From Parablautia sp. Marseille-Q6255 (GTDB lineage Bacteria > Bacillota > Clostridia > Lachnospirales > Lachnospiraceae), in contig NZ_CATNVD010000010.1 of assembly GCF_951230155.1 (NCBI RefSeq), forward strand, positions 62,001 to 126,000: a stretch of 64,000 bases of DNA, given 5' to 3'. Shown piece by piece: positions 7,841 through 17,108 of the stretch. Position numbers and translations under genes: made by a program. Within the stretch, counting starts at the first letter, position 1, and each line of letters starts with the position of its first letter. The notes beneath the pieces are model-generated. The model was not told the origin of the DNA. It made no database searches and was given only the letters and a program-made list of their open reading frames with translations.

Positions 7841-8647
7841 TCAGTCAAGCGTCGCATGCGCAAGAGATACTACCTGCCCGATCAATGCGCTCTCCAGTGT
7901 TCTTGCCTCCTGCTGCGGATCCTTTAACAGGTGGAGCAGATATTCAATGTTGCCTTCCGGTCCTTTGATCGGAGAAAATTCCAGCTCTTGGCTGGTAAGC
8001 CCGATCGTCTGTGCAAAGGCTGCAACCTTTTCAATCACCTCTTCGTGTACCTTCGGATCACGTACAACACCTTTTTTTCCAACCTTTTCTCTGCCCGCTT
8101 CAAACTGCGGCTTGATCAGGCACACGATATCCCCGCTGTCCGCCATCAGATCGCGCACCGGGCCAAGCACCTTTGTCAGAGAAATAAAGGATACGTCAAT
8201 TGACACAAATGACGGCGGCTGCGCAATATCCTCCGGCATAACGTAGCGGATATTTGTCTTTTCCATGCAGACGACCCGCTCATCATTTCGCAGCTTCCAG
8301 TCCAGCTGACCATGTCCGACGTCGACCGAATACACCATGACTGCTCCGTTTTGCAGCATACAGTCCGTAAAGCCGCCGGTAGAAGCCCCGACATCCATAC
8401 AGACCTTTCCGTCCGGCGTAATGTCAAAATGACTCATCGCCTTCTCCAGTTTCAGACCACCGCGGCTGACGTATTTTAGCTGGCTCCCCTTTACCGTGAT
8501 CTCTGCCTTTTCATCAATCATCGTTCCTGCTTTGTCCTCACGCTGTCCATTTACAAATACGCTGCCCGCCATGATCACGGCCTTTGCCTTCTCGCGGGAA
8601 GCTGCCAGACCATTTCGGACCAGCAGGACATCCAAACGTTCCTTCAT
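7841..8647 (-). CDS. tlyA: TlyA-type 2'-O-methyltransferase with S4 domain
   Basis: TlyA proteins methylate rRNA at cytidine 2'-O positions; some annotations call them hemolysins. The 268-residue protein opens with an S4 RNA-binding domain (RLDVLLVRNGLAASREKAKA) followed by an FtsJ-like fold with the SAM motif DVGASTGGFTDC and YSVDVGHGQLDWKL. The ATG at 8647 is chosen because GGAG lies about 10 bases upstream and it matches the usual N-terminus; an upstream in-frame ATG at 8761 would overlap dxs by about 100 bases. Confidence 0.92.
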   Translation of the reverse strand: MKERLDVLLVRNGLAASREKAKAVIMAGSVFVNGQREDKAGTMIDEKAEITVKGSQLKYVSRGGLKLEKAMSHFDITPDGKVCMDVGASTGGFTDCMLQNGAVMVYSVDVGHGQLDWKLRNDERVVCMEKTNIRYVMPEDIAQPPSFVSIDVSFISLTKVLGPVRDLMADSGDIVCLIKPQFEAGREKVGKKGVVRDPKVHEEVIEKVAAFAQTIGLTSQELEFSPIKGPEGNIEYLLHLLKDPQQEARTLESALIGQVVSLAHATLD

Positions 8648-8660
8648 GCCTACTCCATTC

Positions 8661-10532
8661 TCACTGCAAATACTGTGCAATAATCTTTTTAAAAACTGAT
8701 GCTGCGTCAACGCACGCTTCCTGCTTGAGCAGATCGACATTCCCATGTTCAATATAGTCATCCGGCAACGCGATCTGCAGTACCTTCACATCTGCTGCTG
8801 TATCATTGTAATATTCCAGCACTTTCTCTCCAAATCCGCCGTTCTTTACATTTTCTTCCATAGTCACCACGAGGCGGTGATCCCCGGCAAGATACGCAAG
8901 CATCTCTTCATCCACCGGCTTTATAAACCGTGCATTTACAACCGTGCAGTGGTACCCTATCTCCTTTAGCATCTCCCTTACCGCAAGCGCTGTTGCAACC
9001 ATGCTGCCTGCCGCCACGAGCGCCAGACCTTCCTCATCATAGATCAGCTCACTCTTTCCATATACGATCGGAGCCCGGAATTCCCGCAGGCCGTCATACG
9101 CCTCTCCTCTGGGGTATCGCAGTGCGATCGGTCCCTCATAGTCGATGGCATATTTCAGCATATCCGCAAGCTCCCATTTATTCTTTGGAGCCATTACGCA
9201 CATGTTCGGTATCGAAGACAGGTAGGACAGATCAAAAATCCCCTGATGCGTCTCTCCGTCGCTTCCGACCAGTCCCGCACGGTCCACGGCCAGCACGACC
9301 GGGAGATTCTGGATACAGACGTCATGGATCACCTGATCGAAGGCCCGCTGTAAAAAGGAAGAATAGACTGCGACTACAGGCTTTAAACCGCCCGCGGCAA
9401 GTCCTGCCGCAAAGGTCACCGCATGCGCCTCCGCGATCCCCACATCGAAAAAGCGGTCACGGTACATATTGCGGAACCGCTTCAATCCGGTCCCGTCCGG
9501 CATAGCCGCTGTCACTGCGACAAGCTTTGGTTCTCTCGCCGCCATTTTGCACATGACAGTCGCAAAGACATCTGTATAGGCAGCCTTCTTCTTGCGCGCC
9601 CTGGGAAGCCCCGTCTCCGGATCAAACGGCTCCGCTCCATGAAACCTTGACGGCATCCGCTCTGCAGGTCCAAATCCCTTTCCTTTTTTTGTCACTGCAT
9701 GCACGATGACCGGTCCATTGACTTTTCTGGCGTCGCGCAGCACGCGCATGATCTGGGTAATATTGTGACCATCTACCGGCCCAAGATACGTAATCCCCAT
9801 TTCCTCAAAAAACATCCCCGGCACCAGGAACTGCTTGATCCCCTGCTTGGTGTTGCGGATCCCTCGGATCAGCTTGTCGCCGTAGACAGGGATTTTATTC
9901 AAGGTATGCTCTACACCGCTTTTCAGCTCCGCATACGGCTGCGCTGTCCGGATATTGCTCAGATAATAAGAAATCCCTCCTACATTCTCAGAGATCGACA
10001 TTTCATTGTCATTCAATATAATAATAAAATTTGTCTTTAACTGTGCCGCATTATTAAGCGCCTCATACGCCATGCCGCCTGTCAGGGCTCCGTCCCCGAT
10101 CACAGATACGACTGCATAGTCTTCCCCCAGCACATCCCTTGCACAGACATATCCCAGCCCTGCCGATATGGAGGTTGAGCTGTGCCCGGTATCAAATGCA
10201 TCGCAGTCACTCTCCGCCCGTTTTGGAAAACCGCTCATTCCTCCGAATTTGCGCAGCTCCAGAAAGCCGTCCTTGCGTCCGGTCAGGATCTTATGTGTAT
10301 AAGACTGATGTCCCACATCCCATATGATCTTATCCTTTGGCAGGTCAAACGTCAGATGAAGCGCCATCGTCAGCTCCACCACACCGAGATTCGAAGCAAG
10401 ATGTCCGCCAGTGCGGCTGATATTCTCGATCAGAAATTCCCGTATTTCCTGTGCCAGCTCCGGCAGTTTCTCTTTTTCAATATTTTTTATATCATTTACC
10501 TGATTGATCTTCTCCAGCAGGATAAACGCCAC
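8661..10532 (-). CDS. dxs: 1-deoxy-D-xylulose-5-phosphate synthase
   Basis: Dxs makes DXP from pyruvate and glyceraldehyde 3-phosphate, the first step of the MEP isoprenoid route and a source for thiamine and pyridoxal. The 623-residue protein has the transketolase N-terminal part (IIWDVGHQSYTHKILTGR), the thiamine diphosphate motif GDGALTGGMAYEALNNA with LNDNEMSI, and the pyrimidine domain with DRAGLVGSDGETHQG. The start is uncertain: GTG at 10532 directly follows AAGG, and no ATG lies nearby. It is 6 bases after ispA, so precursor and chain-length enzymes are made together. Confidence 0.95.
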   Translation of the reverse strand: MAFILLEKINQVNDIKNIEKEKLPELAQEIREFLIENISRTGGHLASNLGVVELTMALHLTFDLPKDKIIWDVGHQSYTHKILTGRKDGFLELRKFGGMSGFPKRAESDCDAFDTGHSSTSISAGLGYVCARDVLGEDYAVVSVIGDGALTGGMAYEALNNAAQLKTNFIIILNDNEMSISENVGGISYYLSNIRTAQPYAELKSGVEHTLNKIPVYGDKLIRGIRNTKQGIKQFLVPGMFFEEMGITYLGPVDGHNITQIMRVLRDARKVNGPVIVHAVTKKGKGFGPAERMPSRFHGAEPFDPETGLPRARKKKAAYTDVFATVMCKMAAREPKLVAVTAAMPDGTGLKRFRNMYRDRFFDVGIAEAHAVTFAAGLAAGGLKPVVAVYSSFLQRAFDQVIHDVCIQNLPVVLAVDRAGLVGSDGETHQGIFDLSYLSSIPNMCVMAPKNKWELADMLKYAIDYEGPIALRYPRGEAYDGLREFRAPIVYGKSELIYDEEGLALVAAGSMVATALAVREMLKEIGYHCTVVNARFIKPVDEEMLAYLAGDHRLVVTMEENVKNGGFGEKVLEYYNDTAADVKVLQIALPDDYIEHGNVDLLKQEACVDAASVFKKIIAQYLQ

Positions 10533-10538
10533 CCTTCA

Positions 10539-11444
10539 TCATGCACGGCGGTGAACCAGATGCAGGATCAGCTCCCGCAGAAACTCGTTCTCATAAGGAA
10601 GCTCGTCCAGAAGCTGTATCGCTGCCTTTGAATAGCGCGCTACATCCTCCTGCGCTTTCTCAAGACCGTTCACCGTCACGTACGTTGTTTTGTTATTTTT
10701 CTCATCACTGTTCACCGGTTTCCCGAGCACCTCCTGCTCCCCGGTCACATCAAGAATGTCGTCCTGGATCTGAAATGCCATCCCGACATGCTCTGCTATT
10801 CTTTGTATTTTCTCTGTTTCCTCCTCAGACGCTCCGGCAAGGACCGCTCCTATCATCATGGAGGACTCGATCAGTGCTCCCGTCTTTAGCTTATAAATAA
10901 AGTAGAGCTGTTCCTGTGTCAGCGAGCGGTCGACATACTCCACATCAACAGACTGTCCTCCGATCATACCGTCAAGTCCCGTTTTACCGGAAAGAATCTG
11001 GAAGGCTCTGCCAATACGCGGATTTTCCGGCTCCATGTCAAACGCCTTTGCCGCTGTCTCATACGCAAGATTCAAAAGTGCATCGCCTGCAAGGATCGCC
11101 ATTGCCTCCCCGAATACGATATGCGTCGTCTTTTTCCCCCTGCGGTATTCGTCATTATCCATAGCCGGAAGGTCGTCATGGATCAGTGAATGTGTGTGGA
11201 TCATCTCGATCGCCGCCATAAATGGCTGTATGACTGCTGAACTTCCGCCAAACATGACATACGTCTGCTGCATCAGAAGCGGACGCAGTTTTTTTCCTCC
11301 CACCAGCATGCTGTAATTGACAGCCTCCAGCAGCGTGCGCTGAAATCCTTCTTCTTCCGGAAGATACTTCTGGATAATGCTTTTTATCTCTGTCACACGC
11401 TTTCTCATCTGCTCATCAAAATTCGTCAAGTCCACCATCCCCAT
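10539..11444 (-). CDS. ispA: Polyprenyl (farnesyl/geranylgeranyl) diphosphate synthase
   Basis: This enzyme condenses isopentenyl and allylic diphosphates to C15 or C20 products. The 301-residue protein has the first Asp-rich motif DDLPAMDND and the second DDILD in FQIQDDILDVTG, plus GGKKLRP near the N-terminus. Its start overlaps xseB by 29 bases, so translation is probably coupled; the exact start (first or third codon) is unsure. Product chain length cannot be assigned securely. Confidence 0.93.
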   Translation of the reverse strand: MGMVDLTNFDEQMRKRVTEIKSIIQKYLPEEEGFQRTLLEAVNYSMLVGGKKLRPLLMQQTYVMFGGSSAVIQPFMAAIEMIHTHSLIHDDLPAMDNDEYRRGKKTTHIVFGEAMAILAGDALLNLAYETAAKAFDMEPENPRIGRAFQILSGKTGLDGMIGGQSVDVEYVDRSLTQEQLYFIYKLKTGALIESSMMIGAVLAGASEEETEKIQRIAEHVGMAFQIQDDILDVTGEQEVLGKPVNSDEKNNKTTYVTVNGLEKAQEDVARYSKAAIQLLDELPYENEFLRELILHLVHRRA

Positions 11445-11631
11445 TCATGATAAAAATTTTCTTTTCTACCGTATCTATCTTTTCATTGCAGTGCGCCAGC
11501 AGTTCCATCCCCTGCTGATAAAGACGAAAGGATTCTTCCAGCGGAAGCTCCCGGTCTTCCAGCTTTTCCAGCATTCCATCCAGCTGTTCAAATGCCTCCT
11601 CCAGGGTCAGTTCTTCTTTTTCTTTCTCCAT
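11416..11631 (-). CDS. xseB: Exodeoxyribonuclease VII small subunit
   Basis: XseB is the small helical subunit of exonuclease VII. The 71-residue protein shows TLEEAFEQLDGMLEKLED followed by LPLEESFRLYQQGMELL, the classic two-helix pattern. GGAGG lies 7 bases before the ATG. It lies between xseA and ispA and overlaps ispA. Confidence 0.93.
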   Translation of the reverse strand: MEKEKEELTLEEAFEQLDGMLEKLEDRELPLEESFRLYQQGMELLAHCNEKIDTVEKKIFIMNGDGGLDEF

Positions 11632-11681
11632 GCAGCCACCTCCGTCCTGTCCTTATAAAAACGCCGCATCTGTGCACGCCG

Positions 11682-12923
11682 TCATTTTTTATTTTCTGTC
11701 TGCTGCGGTTCCTGTGAAAAAAGCTCCAGGGACGCCGTCTCATCAACAGAAACTGCGATCCGTCCGTCCAAAACGTACAGCCACAGCCGCTCTCCTGCAG
11801 CTGTCTGACGGATTGAATGGATCCTGTTCCCTTTTTCATCTGTCACTGCTGCATAGCCCTGCTCCAGCTTTGCAAGAGGCGACAGCCCCTTCATGCGCTC
11901 TATATAAACGGACATACGATATCTGCGATCCTGCAGGAGCTGTTCCATACTGCGTCCAAGAGCATCTGCCAGATCCGCTGCATGCAGCCGCTGCTCACGC
12001 ACGCGCTGCATCGGGCTTTTATATTCGAGCTGTTCCCGATACCGCTCCAGCTTCAGCCGATATGCCTCAAGGCGATAACGCAGGATCCGTGCCATCTGGT
12101 TTCTTGACGCATCTATCCGATCCACTATCCCCCGGACATCCGCTACGGCCAGCTCTGCCGCAGCGGATGGCGTCGGCGCGCGAAGATCCGCGACAAAGTC
12201 CGCGATCGTCGTATCTGTCTCATGACCGACCGCTGAGATGACAGGCGTGCGGCAGGCGAAGATCGCCCTCGCAACGATCTCCTCATTAAATGCCCATAAG
12301 TCCTCCATTGACCCGCCCCCGCGGCCGACAATGATCACGTCCAGATCCATCTGATCGAGCTTCGCAAGGCCCATGGCAACACTTTCTGCCGCTCCCTCGC
12401 CCTGTACTCTGGCCGGATAGAGAATGAGCTGGATCCCCGGATTGCGCCTGGTAGAAATCGTAATAATATCCCGGACTGCCGCTCCTGTGGGCGCTGTCAC
12501 AACTCCCAGCCTCCGTACATACGGCGGGATCGGCTTTTTATATTCCGGGGCAAACATCCCCATCTCCTCCAGCTCCTGCTTAAGCGCCAGAAACCGCTCA
12601 TACAAAAGCCCGGCCCCATCCAGCCGGATACGGTTCGCATACAGCTGATACTTTCCATCCCTCTCGTATACATTGATGCTGCCATCCACCACGACCTGCT
12701 GACCATCGGACATCCGAAAAGCCAGTCCCGCTCTGGCACCGGCAAACATCACACAGGCGATCGTGCCGGATACATCTTTAAGCGAAAAATAGAGATGTCC
12801 TGATGAATGATATTTACAGTTGGAAACCTCTCCGCGGATACTGATCCGATTCAGGACGAAATCCTGTGTGAACATATTTTTGATGTAAGTGTTGATCTGG
12901 CCAACTGAATAAACCTTCTGCAT
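11682..12923 (-). CDS. xseA: Exodeoxyribonuclease VII large subunit
   Basis: XseA is the catalytic subunit that digests single-stranded DNA. The 413-residue protein has an N-terminal OB-fold (VYSVGQINTYIKNMF to YANRIRLDG), then GVVTAPTGAAVRDII, VIIVGRGGGSMEDLW and ISAVGHETDTTIADF, all family signatures, and a coiled C-terminal part. I choose ATG at 12923 because AGGGAAG lies 4 bases upstream; a TTG at 12962 would overlap nusB. Confidence 0.93.
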   Translation of the reverse strand: MQKVYSVGQINTYIKNMFTQDFVLNRISIRGEVSNCKYHSSGHLYFSLKDVSGTIACVMFAGARAGLAFRMSDGQQVVVDGSINVYERDGKYQLYANRIRLDGAGLLYERFLALKQELEEMGMFAPEYKKPIPPYVRRLGVVTAPTGAAVRDIITISTRRNPGIQLILYPARVQGEGAAESVAMGLAKLDQMDLDVIIVGRGGGSMEDLWAFNEEIVARAIFACRTPVISAVGHETDTTIADFVADLRAPTPSAAAELAVADVRGIVDRIDASRNQMARILRYRLEAYRLKLERYREQLEYKSPMQRVREQRLHAADLADALGRSMEQLLQDRRYRMSVYIERMKGLSPLAKLEQGYAAVTDEKGNRIHSIRQTAAGERLWLYVLDGRIAVSVDETASLELFSQEPQQTENKK

Positions 12924-12951
12924 GTCTTCCCTGTCTGACTGTCGGAATCTC

Positions 12952-13350
12952 TCAGCCTGCAAGCTTTCCGAGAATTCCGTTTATAAAGGCCGGTGCATCC
13001 TCCCCGCCATATTTTTTGGAAAGCTCCACCGCCTCATTGATCGCTACCTTTACCGGAATCTCCTCATCGTACAGCATCTCATAGACCGCCACTCTTAAAA
13101 TGGCAAGCTCTGCTTTTCCCATGCGGCTCGTCTTCCAGCCTTTGGATACACTGTTGATCTTCTCATCGATCTCCGATGTGAGATCTTTAATATGGCCAAA
13201 CTTTGTCTCCATATAGACGCGCTCCGGCTCCGTCATCTGCGGCAGCTCTTCAAAGTAGCTGCTGATCTGTCCGGGCGCCTCCTCCGCACTGTGAAACTGT
13301 GTACAAAATACGAGTTTAAAAATATTCTCCCTGATCTCGCTTCTTTTCAT
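12952..13350 (-). CDS. nusB: Transcription antitermination factor NusB
   Basis: NusB binds boxA RNA with NusE and supports antitermination on rRNA operons. The 132-residue all-helical protein shows the usual ILRVAVYEMLYDEEIPVKVA and INEAVELSKKYGGEDAPAFI. It lies downstream of the Asp23-family gene, as in Bacillus (yqhY-nusB), with a strong hairpin between the two. Confidence 0.93.
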   Translation of the reverse strand: MKRSEIRENIFKLVFCTQFHSAEEAPGQISSYFEELPQMTEPERVYMETKFGHIKDLTSEIDEKINSVSKGWKTSRMGKAELAILRVAVYEMLYDEEIPVKVAINEAVELSKKYGGEDAPAFINGILGKLAG

Positions 13351-13375
13351 TTCGTATCTTTCTCCTTGTAAAAGG

Positions 13376-13405
13376 GGCTGCTGCAGGATGCATCCTGCAA
13401 CAGCC
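13376..13405 (-). terminator. Strong palindromic hairpin between asp23-family gene and nusB
   Basis: Thirty bases form an almost perfect inverted repeat around ATGCAT, followed on the minus strand by CCTTTTAC. It looks like an attenuating terminator or RNA processing/stability site inside the operon rather than a full stop. Confidence 0.55.
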
Positions 13406-13414
13406 TCCCTGTTC

Positions 13415-13801
13415 TCAATTCTTTTCCATTAACACATTTACGATCTTGATGTTGACCTCTGCAACCTCCAGTCCGGTCATTGTCTCGATCGCAGTCTTTA
13501 CCTTCTCCTGGATCTTGGAGCTCGTCGCCGGAACATTGTATCCATACTGGATATTGATCGCCAGAGCGACATGGACTGTATTCTCCTCCATCGTGATCTT
13601 TACACCTTTTGACAGGCTCTTCATGCCAAGCTTTTCGATCAGATCTCTTGTCACATTGCCCGCCATAGAAGCGACTCCCTCGACCTCTGATGCAGCCAGT
13701 CCCGCAATAATTGCAACTACCTCGTCTGCAATGCGTACCTCGCCAAAGCTTTCTTCATTTTTTAATTTATGTGTATGAAGCTCAAGATTTTCCATAAGCA
13801 C
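13415..13801 (-). CDS. yqhY: Asp23/Gls24 family protein (YqhY-like)
   Basis: Members of this family are linked to envelope stress and, for YqhY, to control of fatty acid synthesis near acetyl-CoA carboxylase genes. The 128-residue protein shows VVAIIAGLAASEVEGVASMA near residue 30 and GVKITMEENTVHVALAINIQ, both characteristic, and a C-terminal VNIKIVNVLME. It is the first gene of the large operon and has a consensus promoter. Its exact role in this organism is not known. Confidence 0.85.
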   Translation of the reverse strand: MLMENLELHTHKLKNEESFGEVRIADEVVAIIAGLAASEVEGVASMAGNVTRDLIEKLGMKSLSKGVKITMEENTVHVALAINIQYGYNVPATSSKIQEKVKTAIETMTGLEVAEVNIKIVNVLMEKN

Positions 13802-13837
13802 CTCCAGATTAAGTCCCCGTTCTGAACTTTTATATAC

Positions 13838-13866
13838 ATTATAGTAAAAACAGCCTCATTTTGCAA
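13838..13866 (-). promoter_or_regulatory. Sigma-A promoter of the yqhY-nusB-xseAB-ispA-dxs-tlyA-nadK-argR-recN operon
   Basis: Minus strand: TTGCAA (13861-13866), 17-base spacer, TATAAT (13838-13843). The transcript would start near 13831, 30 bases before the Asp23-family ATG. Confidence 0.75.
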
Positions 13867-13878
13867 GCAATTTGTCTC

Positions 13879-15471
13879 CTACCTTCCGAACTCAGAAAGT
13901 ACCAGGCCTTCATTCCGGTCAAGCACCATGCCCACGGACCAGCTGTTGACGAACAAAAGCAGCGGGCGATCTTTGAGATCCTTGATCTTTTTCATATCAG
14001 ATGTGCCCACGATCCTGTTCAGGTCAATGTCCTCATTCTCGATCCAGCGGATATGCTCATACGGAAGCGGCTCCAGACGGATATCAACATTGTACTCGTT
14101 CTCAAGCCGGTACTTCAAAACATCAAACTGAAGTACGCCGACTACACCCACAATGATCTCCTCCATACCGGTATTGTATTCCTGGAAAATCTGGATCGCA
14201 CCCTCCTGGGCGATCTGATTGATCCCCTTTACGAACTGCTTGCGTTTCATCGTATCCAGCTGACGTACCCTCGCAAAATGCTCCGGTGCAAAGGTCGGGA
14301 TGCCTTCATAGGCAAACTTCTTGCCCGGCATGCAGATCGTATCTCCAATCGAGAAAATGCCCGGATCAAACACTCCGATAATATCTCCTGCATACGCCTC
14401 TGAGACGATGTGACGTTCCTGCGCCATCATCTGCTGCGGCTGAGAAAGACGCTGCTTCCTGTCGCCCTGCACGTGATAGACCTCCATCCCCGCTTCAAAC
14501 TTTCCTGAGCAGATGCGCATAAACGCGATACGGTCGCGGTGCGCCTTGTTCATGTTTGCCTGAATTTTAAACACAAATGCAGAAAAATCTTCTTCTACCG
14601 GATCGATCACGCCGCAGTCCGCTACTCTTGGAAGCGGAGCGCTCGTCATGCTCAAAAAATGCTGCAAGAAGATCTCCACACCAAAGTTCGTCAGAGCCGA
14701 ACCAAAAAATACCGGTGAAAGCTTCCCCTGATCGACAAGCTCCTGATCAAACTCTGCGGAAGCCCCGTCAAGCAGCTCGATCTCCTCAAGCAGTGTCTCT
14801 TTATTCTGTTCTCCGATAAATTCCTCCAGCTCCGGAGCATCTACATCCAGCTCTGTCGCCACACCTGCCTTTGTCCCCTTCTGGGTATCCGTAAACGTTG
14901 TGACCGTACGTGTCGCGCGGTTGTAAACGCCTTTAAAATTTTTCCCGGAGCCGATCGGCCAGTTGACCGGACATGTCGCAATACCGAGCTCCTTTTCAAT
15001 ATCATCCAGCAGCTCAAATGTATCGTTTGCATCGCGGTCCAGCTTATTGATAAAGGTAAAGATCGGAATGTGACGCATCACACAGACCTTAAACAGCTTT
15101 CTCGTCTGTGCCTCTACACCCTTTGAGGCGTCGATCACCATGACCGCTGAGTCTGCCGCCATCAGCGTGCGGTACGTATCCTCCGAGAAATCCTGATGTC
15201 CCGGCGTATCCAGGATATTAATGCAGTAGCCGTCATAATTAAACTGCAAAACAGACGAAGTGACGGAGATACCTCTCTCCTTCTCGATTTCCATCCAGTC
15301 CGACACCGCATGCCGCGCCGTCGCTTTTCCTTTTACAGAGCCTGCCAGATTGATCGCCCCGCCGTAAAGCAGGAACTTCTCTGTCAGTGTCGTCTTTCCG
15401 GCATCCGGATGTGAAATAATCGCAAAGGTCCGTCTCTTTGTAATTTCTTCTTTTATATTTATATTGCCCAC
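13879..15471 (-). CDS. prfC: Peptide chain release factor 3
   Basis: RF3 is a translational GTPase that recycles RF1/RF2. The 530-residue protein has G1 HPDAGKTT, the RF3-typical switch segment SDWMEIEKERGISVTSSVLQ, G3 DTPGHQDF and G4 NKLDRD. Domain layout and length are usual. It has its own promoter. GGAGG lies upstream of the ATG at 15471. Confidence 0.95.
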   Translation of the reverse strand: MGNINIKEEITKRRTFAIISHPDAGKTTLTEKFLLYGGAINLAGSVKGKATARHAVSDWMEIEKERGISVTSSVLQFNYDGYCINILDTPGHQDFSEDTYRTLMAADSAVMVIDASKGVEAQTRKLFKVCVMRHIPIFTFINKLDRDANDTFELLDDIEKELGIATCPVNWPIGSGKNFKGVYNRATRTVTTFTDTQKGTKAGVATELDVDAPELEEFIGEQNKETLLEEIELLDGASAEFDQELVDQGKLSPVFFGSALTNFGVEIFLQHFLSMTSAPLPRVADCGVIDPVEEDFSAFVFKIQANMNKAHRDRIAFMRICSGKFEAGMEVYHVQGDRKQRLSQPQQMMAQERHIVSEAYAGDIIGVFDPGIFSIGDTICMPGKKFAYEGIPTFAPEHFARVRQLDTMKRKQFVKGINQIAQEGAIQIFQEYNTGMEEIIVGVVGVLQFDVLKYRLENEYNVDIRLEPLPYEHIRWIENEDIDLNRIVGTSDMKKIKDLKDRPLLLFVNSWSVGMVLDRNEGLVLSEFGR

Positions 15472-15515
15472 AGTATTTTCCTCCAGCTGTTTTCCTCTGA
15501 AAATTTTCCCTGCCT

Positions 15516-15544
15516 ATTCTATCAAGCTTGCCCCTGACTGTCAA
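15516..15544 (-). promoter_or_regulatory. Sigma-A promoter of prfC
   Basis: Minus strand: TTGACA (15539-15544), 17-base spacer, TAGAAT (15516-15521), about 45 bases before the prfC start. Confidence 0.75.
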
Positions 15545-15582
15545 CGTGAATCACCGGGGTCATCAAAGCATCCGGAAAATCG

Positions 15583-15966
15583 TCAGAGCTCATCACAGCT
15601 GTCTGCATCCGCAAGCTCAGGATCTCCGTCAAGATTCTGTGTATTGAGCGTGCGTTTGCGTCTGCGCTCCTCCTCCGACTGCCGCAGGATAAAATCCTTG
15701 ATCTCCCGCGCGCGTTTTACGTGTCGGATACGCAGATCCGGATCTGTCACATCGCTGCTAAAGCAATGCACCGTGCCAAGGCCGAAGATCCGTTCTGCCA
15801 GGCTGGTCTCCAGACGTACGTCAACGATCTTGTACATATAACAGTCATTTTCTGTTCGGTTCAATAATCCTTCCTGGACTGTGATGATCTCATCTTTCAC
15901 AACATACGTTGTAAAAGTAAATGGCAGGCCAAAGAAGAGCCAGCGTTTCTTTTCTCTGTATTCCAT
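15583..15966 (-). CDS. Bacterial PH domain protein (bPH2/YdbS-like)
   Basis: A 127-residue soluble protein with one PH-like domain: VVKDEIITVQEGLLNRTEND then YKIVDVRLETSLAERIFGLG and GTVHCFSSDVTDPDL, which is the usual run of this family. The C-terminal third is charged (EIKDFILRQSEEERRRKRTL) and acidic at the end. The usual paired membrane helices of YdbS-type proteins are missing, so it is a domain-only version. Its partner and role are unknown. Confidence 0.7.
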   Translation of the reverse strand: MEYREKKRWLFFGLPFTFTTYVVKDEIITVQEGLLNRTENDCYMYKIVDVRLETSLAERIFGLGTVHCFSSDVTDPDLRIRHVKRAREIKDFILRQSEEERRRKRTLNTQNLDGDPELADADSCDEL

Positions 15967-16093
15967 CTGATATCCTCCTCATTTTGCGGCGGCACACACG
16001 ACATCCGCACTACACTGCTGTTTTTTGTCTTCATTGTAATGATGAGTATACCCTCTTTAAAATATGAAGGCAAGAAAAATTTATCTTTTCATC

Positions 16094-16122
16094 TTGCATT
16101 TCCACCCGAGATACTGTATTAT
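16094..16122 (+). promoter_or_regulatory. Sigma-A promoter of pyrBI
   Basis: TTGCAT (16094-16099), 17-base spacer, TATTAT (16117-16122). The leader would be about 58 bases. I see no terminator/antiterminator pair in it, so no PyrR-type attenuation is claimed. Confidence 0.65.
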
Positions 16123-16187
16123 ATCGGGAAGAACGATTACAGAACCCACAAACGATACCGAATCAGGTGTACATGAAGGAGGATACT

Positions 16188-17108
16188 ATGAGACATTTGA
16201 TGAGCCCATTAGATTTTTCAGTGGAAGAACTCGACAAACTTCTCAATCTTGCAAATGATATTGAAGCAAATCCGGAAAAATACGCACATGCCTGTGCAGG
16301 CAAAAAAATAGCCACTCTATTTTATGAACCAAGTACACGCACCCGTCTCAGTTTTGAAGCAGCAATGTTAAATCTGGGAGGCAGCGTACTTGGTTTTTCT
16401 TCGGCTGATTCCAGCTCTGCAGCTAAAGGAGAGAGCGTTTCTGATACGATCCGCGTCATTTCCTGCTATGCGGATATCTGTGCGATGCGCCATCCAAAAG
16501 AGGGTGCGCCGCTCGTAGCATCTATGAAATCACGGATCCCTGTCATCAACGCAGGGGACGGCGGGCATCAGCATCCGACGCAGACTCTGACCGACCTGCT
16601 GACGATCCGTTCTCTGAAAGGCCGCCTCGGCAACTTTACGATCGGTCTGTGCGGCGACCTGAAATTCGGCAGAACGGTGCACTCACTGATCCAGGCGCTG
16701 ATCCGGTACCCGAACGTAAATTTCGTCCTGATCTCCCCGGAGGAGCTGCGTATCCCGGACAACATCCGCGATGACGTGCTGCGCAAAAATAACCAGAACT
16801 TTAAAGAGGTGGTACGTCTGGAAGACGCTATGCCAGAGCTCGACCTGCTCTATATGACGCGCGTGCAGAAGGAACGTTTCTTTAATGAAGAGGACTACGT
16901 GCGCATGAAAGATTTCTATATTCTGGACAGTGAAAAGCTGAAGCTGGCAAAACCAGATATGCAGATCCTGCATCCGCTGCCGCGTGTCAACGAGATCTCT
17001 GTGGAGGTAGATGACGATCCCCGCGCAGCTTATTTCAAGCAGGTGCAGTATGGCGTCTATGTCAGGATGGCGCTGATTCTCACATTATTGGAGGTGGAAG
17101 TATGTTAA
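16188..17108 (+). CDS. pyrB: Aspartate carbamoyltransferase catalytic subunit
   Basis: PyrB joins carbamoyl phosphate and aspartate, the committed step of pyrimidine synthesis. The 306-residue protein has the carbamoyl phosphate motif [13 protein letters not shown] and the aspartate-domain [14 protein letters not shown], with HPLPRVNEI near the C-terminus. ATG 16188 is chosen because GGAGG sits 6 bases upstream; an in-frame ATG 21 bases earlier lies before that site. It overlaps pyrI by 7 bases. Confidence 0.95.
   Translation: MRHLMSPLDFSVEELDKLLNLANDIEANPEKYAHACAGKKIATLFYEPSTRTRLSFEAAMLNLGGSVLGFSSADSSSAAKGESVSDTIRVISCYADICAMRHPKEGAPLVASMKSRIPVINAGDGGHQHPTQTLTDLLTIRSLKGRLGNFTIGLCGDLKFGRTVHSLIQALIRYPNVNFVLISPEELRIPDNIRDDVLRKNNQNFKEVVRLEDAMPELDLLYMTRVQKERFFNEEDYVRMKDFYILDSEKLKLAKPDMQILHPLPRVNEISVEVDDDPRAAYFKQVQYGVYVRMALILTLLEVEVC

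Noticed and set aside
16123-16187. PyrR or reiterative-transcription control of pyrBI
   Set aside because: The leader is short and shows no terminator/antiterminator or anti-antiterminator pairing.
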